Assembly (NCBI GenBank): GCA_019009955.1
Contig: CM032228.1
Coordinates: 65,741,001-65,805,000 of the forward strand
Source: Riptortus pedestris
Taxonomy: Eukaryota > Arthropoda > Insecta > Hemiptera > Alydidae
Direction of reading: 5' to 3'
Length of the DNA: 64,000 bases
The translations under genes and the position numbers were made by a program. Below the pieces are notes generated by a model, which had not been told where the DNA came from, ran no database searches, and saw nothing but the letters and a program-made list of their open reading frames with translations. Positions 22,777-33,486 of this stretch are shown one piece after another. Positions within the stretch are counted from its first letter, which is position 1. Each line of letters begins with the position of its first letter.

Positions 22777-23335
22777 TGGAACATTAATGGATTAGAAAGG
22801 CACCTTTATGGTTTGATACTCCTATTGTAGGATGTTGCAGGTGACAACATAGTACTACAAAAAACATATACACTTTCCAATAAAAATCCATGCATCATAT
22901 ATTCGCATCATCATCATATCATGGGAGACGAGGGCGTGGTTTGTACCTTTTGTGAAGGATGTCATATTTACTGAACCTCTTCCAATACGGACCAGGATTC
23001 AAGCCACAGCTTGCTAAGTCTTCATACCACTGAGAATTGCAATGTATATCTTCCTCCTGGCAACTGACTCATCTAGCCTAAAGTCTATTGTTAATGTTAT
23101 TATATTATCTCAAAGTTATCTGTACAGGAGGAGCTTTTAGGGGATTTCAATGGTCAAGGTAAATATTGGAACTCATTTATATACAACAACAGGGAACCTC
23201 AAATAGAAAATATTTTAGACAATTATGACATGTTCCCTCTTAATGATAAATCTACTATTCACCTAAGATCATGTACTGTCATTCACTATGTCTAATACGA
23301 TCACCTGTAGTTAGAACACAATTTAACTCAACTGT
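22777..23335 (+). pseudogene. APE endonuclease remnant of an I/R1-type non-LTR retrotransposon
   Basis: Plus-strand frames read WNINGLERHLYGLILLL then a stop, DVAGDNIVLQKTYT (the usual D.I.LQET block with Glu replaced by Lys), and later ELLGDFNGQGKYWNS with NREPQIENILDNYDMFPLND. These follow the endonuclease order W.NGL, LQET, GDFN..W. Stops and frameshifts interrupt it. It starts 20 bp after the solo LTR. It may come from the same family as the RNase H remnant at 18.8 kb, although the order of the pieces is reversed relative to an intact ORF2. Confidence 0.65.
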
Positions 23336-23490
23336 ATATCTATAAAATAAATTAGAATAATATGATGTTGTTATGATTAATTGTAGTTTTCACTTTTGTT
23401 TAAATGGCTATGACTTGCCTAATTGTTGTTTTTTTTTTAAAATCATGGTCTTTTATATATTTTTCTTTTGTTTGTGTCTTGTTTTAACAG

Positions 23491-23534
23491 AGCAATGATG
23501 ATGAGGCAGGATCTCGAAAGCTTGCTCTGAAATA
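23491..23534 (+). ncRNA. hammerhead-like core, degenerate
   Basis: ATGATGA, T, GAG, a 7-nt loop, CTC, GAAA, GCTTGCTC in order. The first base of the CUGANGA box is A instead of C. It shares the extra T with the other loci and could simply be a retroelement 3' end motif. Confidence 0.15.
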
Positions 23535-24154
23535 AACATTTAAAACGTTGTTGACTCATTTTTTCAGCCATGGATTAATAATTAAATTGTTTTTTGGGGA
23601 AATTTTTCAGCATTGATATGTTATTAAATTTTGGACGGGAGTCGATTTTAGAACAATGCGAATTCAAGTTCAAGTAAAAACATTTTTTAAATTAAGGGGG
23701 TTAAAGTTGATACCTTCGGAAGGATACATATCAAAATTTGTGTAGGTGATAATATAATGTTGCCCCTACTGAAATATCTTATCTTTTTAAACTTCTAGTT
23801 ACAAATGGCTATTTCCATGTTCCTTCCGGTATTGTCTCCGACTGTGTCCTGGCACCTTAAATGTCCTAATAACAGTGGGAGAAGACGGTAATAAATTATG
23901 TTAACATTAGAAACCTATTAATAAACCTAAAAAGAAATATACAAAAAAAGTAGCCATAATCCCAAAGGAACTGGATTCGGAGACATTTAGCATTTCTCGT
24001 GACGTAACTGAAATGCTTCGGACGACTCATTGTTTTTTATTTTTACTTATTTAAATTTATATTATTTATTTACCTTTATACTAACTAATTCCACTCATAA
24101 TACACGATTTTGAACAACTATAAATTAACCTTACAACATTAAGAATGTTGGAAG

Positions 24155-24158
<4 letters not shown>
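23535..24158. other. unassigned AT-rich sequence
   Basis: Nothing recognised. Confidence 0.4.

Positions 24159-24217
<59 letters not shown>
24159..24217. repeat. (TA)n microsatellite
   Basis: TA tract with one TG interruption, adjoining the piggyBac-like remnant. Confidence 0.95.
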
Positions 24218-25152
24218 CCTTCCACTGGTACTATTTTAACAACTTAGAAAGTTAACATGGGGTGACGAGTCACCCCAAGGGATTATTTAATCAATAAAGG
24301 AGATTAATGTTAGCACAATGATTTATTTACATTTTGACATAATAACTTAAATTATTATTTTTACAATCGACACCTGAAAAATGAAAAAAATATTGAAAAA
24401 TCACTGCTTGAAGCAGTTGCTACACGCTTACTTGCGATGCTCGCTGCACGTAGGTTTTCCACATTTCCTGCAATCAGATTTCACTTTTTTGTCATTTGTC
24501 GTTGCATAAATGTAATTTTCACGACAAATACATATTTCCAGGTTTGTAAATTGAACATTCGTTCAACTATAGTTGGGTCAATAAGTACGTTTTGGGCATC
24601 AAGCCCAGATGTGACGTTTGAATAGGGTTTTACTCGAGGGATTTTTACAATATTATGGGATTGTGTTCTTGTTGGTTTAGGTGGTTTCAATGACCATACA
24701 TGAGCATTTTTATATTGTCCGAAGACGATGACGTTTCTTCCTCCACTTCTGAAGAGTATCCTTCTATTATGTCATCAACATCACTTTCTTCCTGTAGGAT
24801 ATCTTCTTCACTGCTTGAATCATCACCAGAATTTATATTGCTTTCATCCTCTAGACACTCTTTCAGAAATGCGGCAAAATTTGGGTCATTAACATTGCAG
24901 GAATCCACTTTATACAAATAAATGTTAAAAAAAGTTTGCAACTGAGAAAGGTAACAGGGGTTACTAATCACCCAAGCACGTGATAAATCAAATAAACAGG
25001 CTCTGACACGGGGACCAACACTCTCAATCGAACAGTACTAACGCGGGGTGAGATTAGCAAGTGAATAAGATTTGCCCTACCAAGTCAACCAACAAAACAT
25101 AAAAAAATAAATCTGCGTGGGGTGACGCATCACTCCTGTTACCATCGAAAGG
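24218..25152 (-). mobile_element. piggyBac-like element with internal deletion
   Basis: Possible inverted ends: CCTTCCACTGGTA at 24218-24230 and the complement of CCTTTCGATGGTA at 25140-25152 (10 of 13 match). Inside each end lies an imperfect palindrome, GGGGTGACGAGTCACCCC at 24259-24276 and GGGGTGACGCATCACTCC at 25119-25136. A TTAA target duplication was not seen; both sides are TA-rich, so the true boundaries are uncertain. Confidence 0.6.
24428..24971 (-). pseudogene. piggyBac-like transposase lacking the catalytic core
   Basis: A frame from 24971 encodes an acidic, Ser-rich N-terminus (NDPNFAAFLKECLEDES, then GDDSSSEED) of the kind that precedes the DDE core in piggyBac transposases. 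It stops at 24687. An overlapping frame continues with PPKPTRTQSHNIVKIPR and ends near DPTIVERM, resembling the region just before the core. After a one-base shift near 24563 the sequence reads TNLEICICRENYIYATTND. It finishes with a Cys-rich tail (SDCRKCGKPTCSEHRK, stop at 24428), the C-terminal zinc-binding end of this family. The several hundred residues holding the catalytic Asp triad are missing. It cannot transpose itself but keeps both ends of the gene. The start codon may lie upstream of 24971. Confidence 0.75.
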
Positions 25153-25392
25153 ATATATATATAATCTGCATAATCTGATTCTTATCAGATAGCCTATTTC
25201 CAGAGATGCGAGGAATCTGCTTACGTACGAAAGAGTAATAATAAATAAGGTTGTTACTAAAATTATATTAATAAGAGATAATATTCAGAATGTTTCATCC
25301 TAGAGAGGAGGAACCTAGCTTTATTACACAATCCTCCAGATGGACTTTTATTCACAATCCTAACAATTAACAAATGCCTTAAATTTCATTTA
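25153..25392. other. unassigned sequence
   Basis: Nothing recognised. Confidence 0.4.
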
Positions 25393-25485
25393 TTTATTTG
25401 TATTATTATTTATTAACGTCCACTTTTTACTACGGCTATTGAGAGGTTACCACCCTTTTCTTGCCAGGGTGAGACTAAGGAAATT
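25393..25485 (-). mobile_element. SINE fragment (3' half)
   Basis: TTATTTATTAACGTCCACTT through CTTGCCAGGGTGAGACTAAG matches the body and tail of the SINE family. The tRNA-like head is missing. Confidence 0.65.
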
Positions 25486-26212
25486 CATTTTACTTCTATA
25501 TATTTAAATATGGTATAAATAAATTTATTCCTTAAATGTTTTTAATTCTTCTACATTAATGAATTGCACGTCAATTCAATTTTCATTCTCAACTAAGTGA
25601 AATGTAACATATCGAATAGAGCGCAGAGGTTCAATTTAATTAAAAGATTTTTAGGCAATGTGTACCATACAAATTGTGTACAACATTTTCAGAAATTGAT
25701 ATTTTAATGGAAAAGACTGGTTTTTGTTTGAGTGTTCTACCTTTAAACGAATCGTACTTCAGAGTTTTTCGTAGAATGGTAATAAACGCCACATTTCAAT
25801 TAAATACAATCCTTTCTTCCGTTAGCAACGCCACTTCATGAATGCTAAAACGAATTATTATGGTCTAAATTTGTTATTAAAATCGATGTTCCATGGCGCA
25901 TTGAGAAGAAAAACAACCAAACAAGAAGTTAAATTAATAATGTTTGCTATAATAAGAAATTTAATAAGAATACAAAGAAACGACAAAAAATATAAATTTT
26001 GATGCAAGATTATTTTAATTGAAAAAAAAAAGTGGGGGAAAGTCAAACTTATGAAGATGTAGGTAAAGTTTTGATGAAATCAAATAAATAAAAAAATACC
26101 AAATGGGAAACACTGGGAAAAAAAGTTACGAAAAAAGAAAATAATAGAAAAAAATTAGATTAACAAAAAATGGCAAACGGAAGATTAAAAAAAAAGTATA
26201 AATGATTAGAAA
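25486..26212. other. unassigned AT-rich sequence
   Basis: Many A runs; nothing recognised. Confidence 0.4.
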
Positions 26213-26475
26213 CTAGAGGCAGGTCTTAAACAAAAAAAAAGTAGAAATTAGACAGAAAATCTCTTTTTGAAAGTTTAACTTACTTAAAATGATATTTGGT
26301 GATTTATTCTCCAGTTTTTGTAACGGTTTTTCCGGTTCACTTTCAAATTGTTTTTGAGGAGAAAAAACTTCCTTATATTTTACAGAATAAGGACTATTTA
26401 CAGACGTATAAATTGAACCTGCTAAAGATCCCAAGCACATCACTATTACCCCGAAATATTTGTTAATTAAAATAT
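26213..26475 (-). CDS. possible unidentified exon with a membrane segment
   Basis: I cannot name this. The open frame, extended upstream of its first Met, reads NKYFGVIVMCLGSLAGSIYT, a plausible transmembrane helix. A polar segment (SPYSVKYKEVFSPQKQF, then EPEKPLQKLENKSPNIIL) follows. Directly after NIIL the DNA reads A|GTAAGTT, a good splice donor consensus. It could be a host exon or chance; no clear acceptor was found upstream. It sits in a stretch without family A or other known repeats, which slightly favours host sequence. Confidence 0.25.
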
Positions 26476-27359
26476 ACTTTTGTTTTTATCTTATTAATAT
26501 TTGATGGATATGTCATAAAAACAGGATAAAACTCATTAAATAAGCATGATTAACTGAAAACGTCGATGGACGAATGGAATCTCATTAGTAAGTATAATTT
26601 TAACTTGTGAGATCTAAAGTACATAGACTAATGTTGGAAATAAAATAAAAATACCTTTGCCACTGTATTAATAGTAAACTAATCTTTGCATGAATTTTTT
26701 CTTGGGTATTATGTATATTTAAGCCATGTTCTCGAGGCATTTGTTTTCCGTAATTAACTGATATATTGTCATTTGTTCTCAGAAAAAATAAAGATTACTA
26801 TTGTTTATTGATGTCATTAAAATAAAGAAAAGAAAAAAGGTGAGCTGGAAAATATTCCATTTTGTGTTTTAAAAGAAAGGACAAAAATATTAAATTAATA
26901 TTTATGAAACGATCAGTTTAGAAATACTTACCAGTTCTGTTACTGATTGCATCCACTGATTACATAAGCTGATTCATTAGAGATAAATTTCTGTGGTATA
27001 TAATCCGTAGCTGCGGGTCTTTAAAACCTCCAAGCTCCAATATATCTTGTTTAAAAGGCCAATATAAATTATGGCCGGGCTTAAAGGTAAATATATTGCC
27101 AAAGATTCCTTCCGCCAACAATCCCAAATAGCCTTACTCCTCAAAGATTCTGTCAATAAGAGTTGGAGTAAAAGTGTCGTTAATATGCTGGCATACTTTT
27201 ATTAAAAAGCTCCATTGAATTAATTCATAAATTGATTGAGTTTCAGCGAGTTAAATTATTTGAAGGTAATTGCCAGTTAACCAATGCTCAATAACGAATA
27301 TGGATACTTTACAGGTCATGGCACTGTGTGCTGCGTTTGTCTGTTTCGAAATTTAAATC
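26476..27359. other. unassigned unique sequence
   Basis: No gene or repeat recognised. Confidence 0.45.
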
Positions 27360-29134
27360 TCCGTCACGCAGGGGCTGCGTAAATTAAGCAGATTTCCCAC
27401 TTGCTGGTACTTGTGATGTCCTCTCACCATATATTATCTATTTCTATGTAAAAAAAACCGATGAGTAGAAGACAGCGAGGGGGGGGGGGTTATTGAAGAC
27501 TGAAATAAAGACCGAATAAGTCGGTAAATACTTGAGTTCCGAAAAAATGCATAGGAAGACAATTGTAGATCATCAATAGTGTAGGGGCGTGCGGTAAGCT
27601 TTAGCGGTAATAATAGAAAATGTCGGCACCAAAATGTAATGGCGGGAAGCTTTTTTAAAGGGGAGAGTAAGAGAGCATTTAGACTGAACCATTTGTTATT
27701 TCTCCTGGAGATATGAGGGAAAAGGAACAAAAAATAAACCACTATGTGAGTTCTCTTAAGAATTAGGTATATTGAAATAGTGAATTATATCTCTATATGC
27801 TACTCGTTATATCTAGAGGTTGAACAAGACAAAGGAACCTTACGTTATGCATTAACTTATCTGTAATAGAAATATATTATAATAAAATGAAATTTGAGCA
27901 GTAAACAAAAGAAAGTAACTTTATGAACTAATATGGCGGCCATATAACTATATCTACAAAATGAGCGGTCGGTCCTATGATATATGAGTACTCATTCGAT
28001 ATTGGCGCAAATAATGCTAGCATTAATAAATAGGTACTTGCGGTAATCATGCACTTTCCTTGAAATGATGGAGTCTTCTCGCTTGTAGCGGTGATAAATA
28101 CAGGATGGCAGCCTTGCGGGAGATGAAACAACTGAATGACTATCACGGGTGACTTCCAACTGCGGTTGTCTATGAAGCGGTTATCTATGAAGCGGTGATC
28201 TGTAGTGGAGGGAGAGGGACTAGGCCCCACTGGCCGTATGAACGACCCCCAGCGTCTGAGGGCAACTGACTCTATCCTTGTTGCTGGCAGATGCCTTCTT
28301 GAACTGCATGTGTTTTTCCGCTGTAGCCACGGCCTTGGCGATATGCATGTGTGTGTGGCGGGTCTATGAACCCCGCGAGCGCGGGACATTTAAAATTCAA
28401 ACTGACGACTGAACAAATAGTTTAACAAGATTAGTCCTGTAGCATTTCACGTTTCCATTCATGATAACGGAAATATTTTGAATTTTCGAATTCCGCCCCC
28501 TCTATACCCCCCCCCCTCCCCCACGATTTCTTCCAATAATAAATATGATTTTTAGTGTTGACTGAATCTCATAAAAACAATATTTAGTAATTAGGGTTAG
28601 AATAAAGAGGTTTATGGTATAACAGCTTGTTGTAATTATGACGTGAGTAGGTATGAGGGGTTACTGAAGGCTAAAAACTAAAAATTCTAAATATCTAGGT
28701 TAATATTCATATTACAGAAAATATGTATATGACAATATTTATAGACATTTTAATTTAAAATAAGATTTACATAATATAATTTTTCGATCCGACGAATAAC
28801 AATGGAGATATTTTGATTTTTCCAGATTTTCCCTTTAAATCCCCGCCCCCTCTAATTTTTCCGATTTCAGGCATTAACAAACTAGACCTTTAGTTTCGCG
28901 TGAAATGCCTACATATCGAGTTTGGTAACGATCAAATAATAATTGCGACCGTTATAATTGAAACAAACAAGTGTTTGTGTGTGTGTGATTGTGTTTATAT
29001 GTATATATAATATTGAACGTACCTCATTTTCGTTATCTACTAGGAAGGATCAATGTGCATTTGAGGTAATTTTTCGAAAATCGTGTCGAGTGTACGACCT
29101 AAATAGGTTATTTCCCCTAGGGGAAATTTGCTAT
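27360..29134 (+). mobile_element. family A element, long form, both ends present, split by a solo LTR
   Basis: 5' hairpin at 27364-27382, first module to 27579, then an LTR insertion, resuming at 28421 (TTTAACAAGATT). The second module lies near 28640-28870, a TG-rich tract (in place of TA) near 28970-29000, and the 3' hairpin GGTTATTTCCCCTAGGGGAA at the end. Without the insertion the copy is about 935 bp. Confidence 0.8.
27580..28415 (+). mobile_element. solo LTR with 5-bp target duplication
   Basis: Begins TGTAGGGGCG and ends GACTGAACA, i.e. TGT...ACA. It is flanked on both sides by AATAG (27575-27579 and 28416-28420), which interrupts family A at a point where other copies read CATCAATAGTTAACAAG. 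Much of it is GC-rich compared with the surroundings. A 153-codon frame on the minus strand (27928-28389) is inside the LTR and is not treated as a gene. Confidence 0.85.
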
Positions 29135-29289
29135 AATTTATTCTTAATTTGAAGAGAAGGACTGATGTCACAGTGCAGTTCTGATTTTCTTTGGAAATGC
29201 AAGCATCTCATGCATACTCCTAAAAGAGGAAAAGCTCTGAAATATCATTGAAGCCGGGAGGCTGGAGGAGTTGCAAGAACATTTCTAGT
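29135..29289. other. short unassigned spacer
   Basis: Nothing recognised. Confidence 0.4.
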
Positions 29290-29862
29290 TTACACTATTT
29301 TTACATGGATTTTGTTACACGGATCTGGCCCGATGTAAGATTTGATCCGGCCCGCGAGACATTTTGAAAAACCGAGTTAAACAAAAATATTACACTACTT
29401 ACTCCTATTGAGGAAGGTGAGGAGAGATTTGTGAGTTTTGCAGTGCTTATAAATGCGAACAGTTCTTTTCATTGATGAATGTTAATAAATCAAAACATCG
29501 TACAAGGCTGACTGACGATAATTTGGAATATTCTTTTCGACTTTGTATCAATAGAATTAATTTAAAAATCGATGGATTAGTTGCCAAGTTCAAGGTCATT
29601 GATTTTGGTGTCACTATTTAACTTTCGTTGTTTTTAATAATTTCAAATTTTACGATTTAATATAATGTTGTACCTATTTTTTTCCTTTCATTTTGTTATT
29701 TTAATAAAATGTATTATAATTACATTGAGGTTATAATTTCATGTCTGATATCTATCGATAAAAATTATGAACACTACTTTAAAATACACTACTTTTAAAA
29801 GCGGCCCGCGAGCGTATTTGCACACTGAAGGTTGCCCATAAATGGTCTACATGATGCACTAT
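29290..29862 (+). mobile_element. hAT-like element remnant
   Basis: Subterminal GCGGCCCGCGAGCG and the end AGGTTGCCCATAAATGGTCTA match the hAT remnant at 32.0-32.5 kb in opposite orientation. GGCCCGCGAGACATT is present at the other side. Confidence 0.65.
29439..29621 (+). pseudogene. hAT transposase C-terminal dimerisation domain fragment
   Basis: Sixty codons reading AYKCEQFFSLMNVNKSKHRT then RLTDDNLEYSFRLCI. This is the C-terminal dimerisation block of a hAT-superfamily transposase of the type also found in host genes of the GTF2IRD2/ZBED kind. The catalytic part is absent. I start it at Cys in open frame rather than at a Met because it is a fragment; it ends at TAA 29619-29621. Confidence 0.75.
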
Positions 29863-29867
29863 GTTTC

Positions 29868-30049
29868 TATGATCCGACGTGTAGTAACGGAGATATTTCG
29901 AATTTTCGAAAATCCTCCCCACTAAACCCCCCCTCCCACTGGTCCGATTTCAGCCATTAACGAATTTGATCTTTATTTTTGCATAAAACGTTTAAATATC
30001 GAGTTTGGTAACGATCAAACGAAAATTGCGACCGCTAGAGCGTTAACAG

Positions 30050-30109
<60 letters not shown>

Positions 30110-30234
30110 TTGAACGGACCTCATTTTCGTCATCTCCTGGGTTGGATCGATGGACATTTGAAGAAATTTTTCGAAACTCGCGTCATGAGTACGACCTCAA
30201 TAGCTGATTTCCCTTAAGGGAAATCTGCTAAAAT
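29868..30234 (+). mobile_element. family A element, 5'-truncated, intact 3' end
   Basis: From the second module (GATCCGACGTGTAGTAACGG) through a (TA)n core at about 30055-30104 to a perfect 3' hairpin and TGCTAAAAT. The 3' segment is almost identical to the copies at 385 and 39527. Confidence 0.8.
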
Positions 30235-30593
30235 GATCTCTTGTAAATCACTCCTTCATAGTTTTCCTAATTTCTAAAAAGTGGAATTTCTCAATTTTCA
30301 ATCGCCAACTTAGGAGACCATTTTGACTGGTAAACATAAGACAAAATCATGGCTAAGAAAAAATATTGTAGAGGAGAAAGCTCTGAAGGAAATGATGTTT
30401 TAGAATGATCCAGTACAGATATAATTAAATTAACATTGCGAAATAACCACTGAGTTTTTCAAACAAAAACATTGTATGATAAAATTTAAAAAAAAGCAAG
30501 TATGTTTTGAGCTTCCTATTTGTGTAGTAAAACCATACAAAAAATAAAAAATAATTAAAATGGTCAAGCAAAAGTTTAATGATTTTTGGGTCA
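30235..30593. other. unassigned AT-rich sequence
   Basis: Nothing recognised. Confidence 0.4.
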
Positions 30594-30746
30594 CTTCATA
30601 TGGATTCCGACGCCAAGAGGAGTGGGGGTTATAAAGGAGGCCTGAAAATAAAAATTACGATATTTCTTTTTCCATTGGTTTTTCGGAAATCGTACAAAAC
30701 CAAAAGTATCTCTGGAATATGCTGGATGGCAGAGGAACCAATTGAT

Positions 30747-30962
30747 CAGGATCAATAAAAAGGCCGTTAGGCCGCTACTATTGTTTTTAATTTTATGCAA
30801 AGTGCACTTTCGGAGTCAGCGCGACCCCCCCCCCCCCAGTCACCCGGTGGTTGTTGTCCAGGTTACATTGCTCTAATCAGCAGGCACTGACGATGGAGCA
30901 CTGACTCCGAAAGTGCACTCTGCATAAAATTAAAAACGATAGTAGAGGGACGAGGCCTTTTT
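30747..30962. repeat. ~215-bp palindromic element (arms ~75 bp)
   Basis: ATCAGGATCAATAAAAAGGC at the left and the complementary GGCCTTTTTATTGATCCTGAT end at the right continue inward through AAAGTGCACTTTCGGAGTCA. The centre has a run of C and unrelated sequence. A piece of the same end occurs near 40479-40505. Confidence 0.8.
30884..30923 (+). ncRNA. hammerhead-ribozyme-like motif (best copy)
   Basis: GCA / CTGACGA (30887-30893) / T / GGAG / 6-nt loop / CTCC / GAAA (30909-30912) / GTGCACTC / TGC. Order and spacing follow a type I hammerhead: stem I GCA:TGC, stem II GGAG:CTCC and the palindromic stem III AGTG:CACT, with cleavage expected after C at 30920. Position 7 of the CUGANGA box is variable in known ribozymes. 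A problem is one extra T between the box and stem II. Penelope-like retroelements are known to carry small type I hammerheads. Confidence 0.35.
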
Positions 30963-31770
30963 ATTGATCCTGATAACAAAATTGGTTTTTTTTTTTGTTA
31001 TGTGCGCTTTTGTCATATAACTAAAAATAAACGAGGTATACACTAAAAACTATAGTGGAAGTCAACAATTTTACGGGTATTGGGCATTAGAATGTGACCG
31101 AATTGAACAAAACTCGATATGTTAATTAGCATTAACTCCTCCATGAGTATGAGCTATTTTATCATCTCTAGGGATGAAAAGAAATAGGGAATCTAAGAGA
31201 GGCATGGAATGAAAGTACGCCATATTTCGTTCCGTTTATGTTATTCTGCAAAAAGTTGTCTATTTTCATATTTAGAGTAACTTTTTTAATATAATACATT
31301 AGCAAGATATGTTCATAAATGCACACTTATGCCGTAAATGAAGTTGATCCTTAAATTAAGCCTTAAATTTATAATTGAATTAAATTAAATGTCCTCAATA
31401 TTTGTAATTTAGGTAAGCCAGATTGGTCTTTAGACTGCATTAATATTTTTATAAATGAAGTCTATGGTAAGGGTGATTAGAAACAATAATCAAGAAAATG
31501 AATTTAATGATATTTTTATGATTATGATTAATATTTACCGCGATATTTTAAACAGTGCAGTAGAATTGATGAGGAAATCGTTTTCTATGTCTAAATTACT
31601 CTATAAATTTGCTTTAGTTAATAGATATTAAGTATTAAACCCTAAAAATTGATACTGGGAAATGTATAAATATTGTGCATAGCCAAAGGAACGCCATTGT
31701 CATTCAGGCTCTACGGATTTCCCGAGCGAAGCCCCGGGTAGGTACTTTTGCTAGTGTATATATAATTCGG

Positions 31771-31981
31771 ACCTCGTCGTCTCCAATCAACATCAGCGAG
31801 CCTTAGACACTCACGACGAAGGTCTAGGGAAGACCTAAGATAGGAGTTTGGATCATCACTTATCAATTTATCTTTTGGTATGAACATCATCTGGACAATG
31901 TTGTCCTGGATGAATGACGTCGAGAGAATAGCACCCTGGAGGATGCTCAGAAAGATGGGACACAGAATTGGATGGACCAGA
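31771..31981. other. unassigned spacer between family B and hAT remnant
   Basis: Less AT-rich; no domain recognised. Confidence 0.35.
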
Positions 31982-32472
31982 CCTAGGCAGCGGTTTTTGA
32001 CCTTTGAACCGTTGCGGGCTAAACATTAGTGTCCCAAATACGTTCGCGGGCCGCTTTTAAAAGTAGTGCATTTTAAAGTAGTGTTCATAACGATAGATAT
32101 CAGACCTGAAATTATAACGACAATGTAATTATAATACAATTTATTAAAATAACAAGATTAAATGAAAAAAAAGAAGTACAACATGGTACGATCAATGAGT
32201 TTGAATTTGGGAAACTAATCCATCGATGTTTGGATTAATTTCACTGATACAAAGACGAAAAGAATTTTCCAAATTATCGTCAGTCAGCCTTATACGATGT
32301 TTTGATTTATTAACTTTCATCAATGAAAAGAAATTTTCGCATTTATAAGTACAGAAAACGCAGAAATCTTTCCTTATCTTCCTCATTTGGAGTTAATAGT
32401 GTAATATTTTTGTTTGATTGGTTTTTTCATAATGTCTCGCGGGCCAGGGTTTGCCCACATATGGTCTAGACT
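31982..32472 (-). mobile_element. hAT-like element remnant, opposite orientation to 29.3-29.9 kb
   Basis: The end CAGCGGTTTTTGACCTTTGA has the CAG(N)GG look of hAT termini, followed by GTTCGCGGGCCGC. The other end is GCCCACATATGGTCTAG. An 8-bp target duplication was not identified. Confidence 0.6.
32192..32386 (-). pseudogene. hAT transposase C-terminal dimerisation domain fragment
   Basis: Reads YKCENFFSLMKVNKSKHRIR then LTDDNLENSFRLCISEINPN and IDGLVSQIQTH before the stop, very similar to the fragment at 29439-29621. Only the C-terminal part of a hAT transposase remains; catalytic residues and BED finger are absent. The Met at 32386 is simply the first Met in the open stretch. Confidence 0.75.
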
Positions 32473-32984
32473 CTAGAATTAGGTCTTGAAGGACCGAAGT
32501 GAGATGCTTCACCTGCTAAACAAATGACCAAACTGCTGGTATTCACGTGTAATTGTTAAAGAAATAATTTATGTTCGGCAATGTTGCCACCCTATTGCAG
32601 AGGGATGTTACACGTCAATTACAAATCGTGTCTATCGAAGTGTAATTGAGGGTAATAATAGAGCGTGTTGAACACATTAAAAATACATTTTACATAAGTA
32701 TACTGTGTTCGACATATACCCGTAAATGAAATTAGCATATAATTAAATACAATTTAAAAAAATAGTTATTCAAGTGGACTAGGAAACTATTTGTTTTGTA
32801 AACATTAATTTTTACGAAGTTCATTAAAGCTAATAAAGGAGAATTTATTTTTATTAAATTATCTTTGTAACAATTATTAGAAATGATTGTATGCAATTTC
32901 ATTGGAAAATCCCTTAAAAAGTTATTAAAAAGATGCTTTCTGGTTTCTTTTTAAGTAGCACCTACACATTATTACTGCCATATT
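32473..32984. other. unassigned AT-rich sequence
   Basis: Nothing recognised. Confidence 0.4.
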
Positions 32985-33486
32985 ATCAATGTGTTGTTAT
33001 ATCGTACACCACTTTATTAGAAGCTTAAATGACAAATATTCTTTCCAAGACATCTTTACTACATGAGATACAAGCAAATATCTTGTGTTATGACGCTATC
33101 ACTTCATACTTTACGTTCTTAACTTAAAAATGTTTCTTTGATTTATACCTAATTCGCAATAAGAGTGTTTCACTCAACTCTCTAGATCGTATTCGTTAAG
33201 AGCTGAATTCTGACAGGGAATAGGAGAAGATGGAGGGTGGGGTGGTGGGTTAGAGGGAGGGGATTTTCTCCATTGTTATGAGAAGGATAGAAAAATGTTA
33301 TATGGCAAATTTTGTTAAACTAGTCATGGTCTACAATTCTTATTTTGTACATATTTTTAGTAACTCATATATCAAGCATGTTATTCGTACTTTCTTGTAT
33401 CAGGCTTGAACCATCGGAATTTGAGGTGAGTCTTACCAGCACGTGGGGAATCTGCTTAGTTTACGCAACCTCTGCGTGAAGGACTT
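32985..33486 (-). mobile_element. family A element, long form, 3' part missing
   Basis: The 5' end is at the right (CACGTGGGGAATCTGCTTAG, then ACGCAACCTCTGCGTGAAGG). The first module lies at about 33210-33380 and the linker (AAGCTTAAATGACAAATATT) at the left. The TA core and 3' hairpin are absent. Confidence 0.7.

Larger units (their letters stand above)
30594..31770 (-). mobile_element. repeat family B copy, interrupted by a palindrome
   Basis: Contains the family B unit (GGAGTGGGGGTTATAAAGGA at 30619, GGTTTTTCGGAAATCGTAC). After the palindrome come ATGTGCGCTTTTGTCATATA and TTTAGAGTAACTTTTTT. It ends at GAGCGAAGCCCCGGGTAGGT then GCTAGTGTATATA, which on the minus strand is a CTAGC...CCCGGGGCTTCG-type 5' end. 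The same features occur at 46.7-47.1 kb and 63.1-64.0 kb. Probably the 3' portion of an RTE-like or related non-autonomous element; class uncertain. Confidence 0.55.

Noticed and set aside
27928..28389. 153-codon Arg/Pro-rich frame on the minus strand
   Set aside because: It lies wholly inside a solo LTR and has no recognisable domain; its repeats follow a short DNA repeat.
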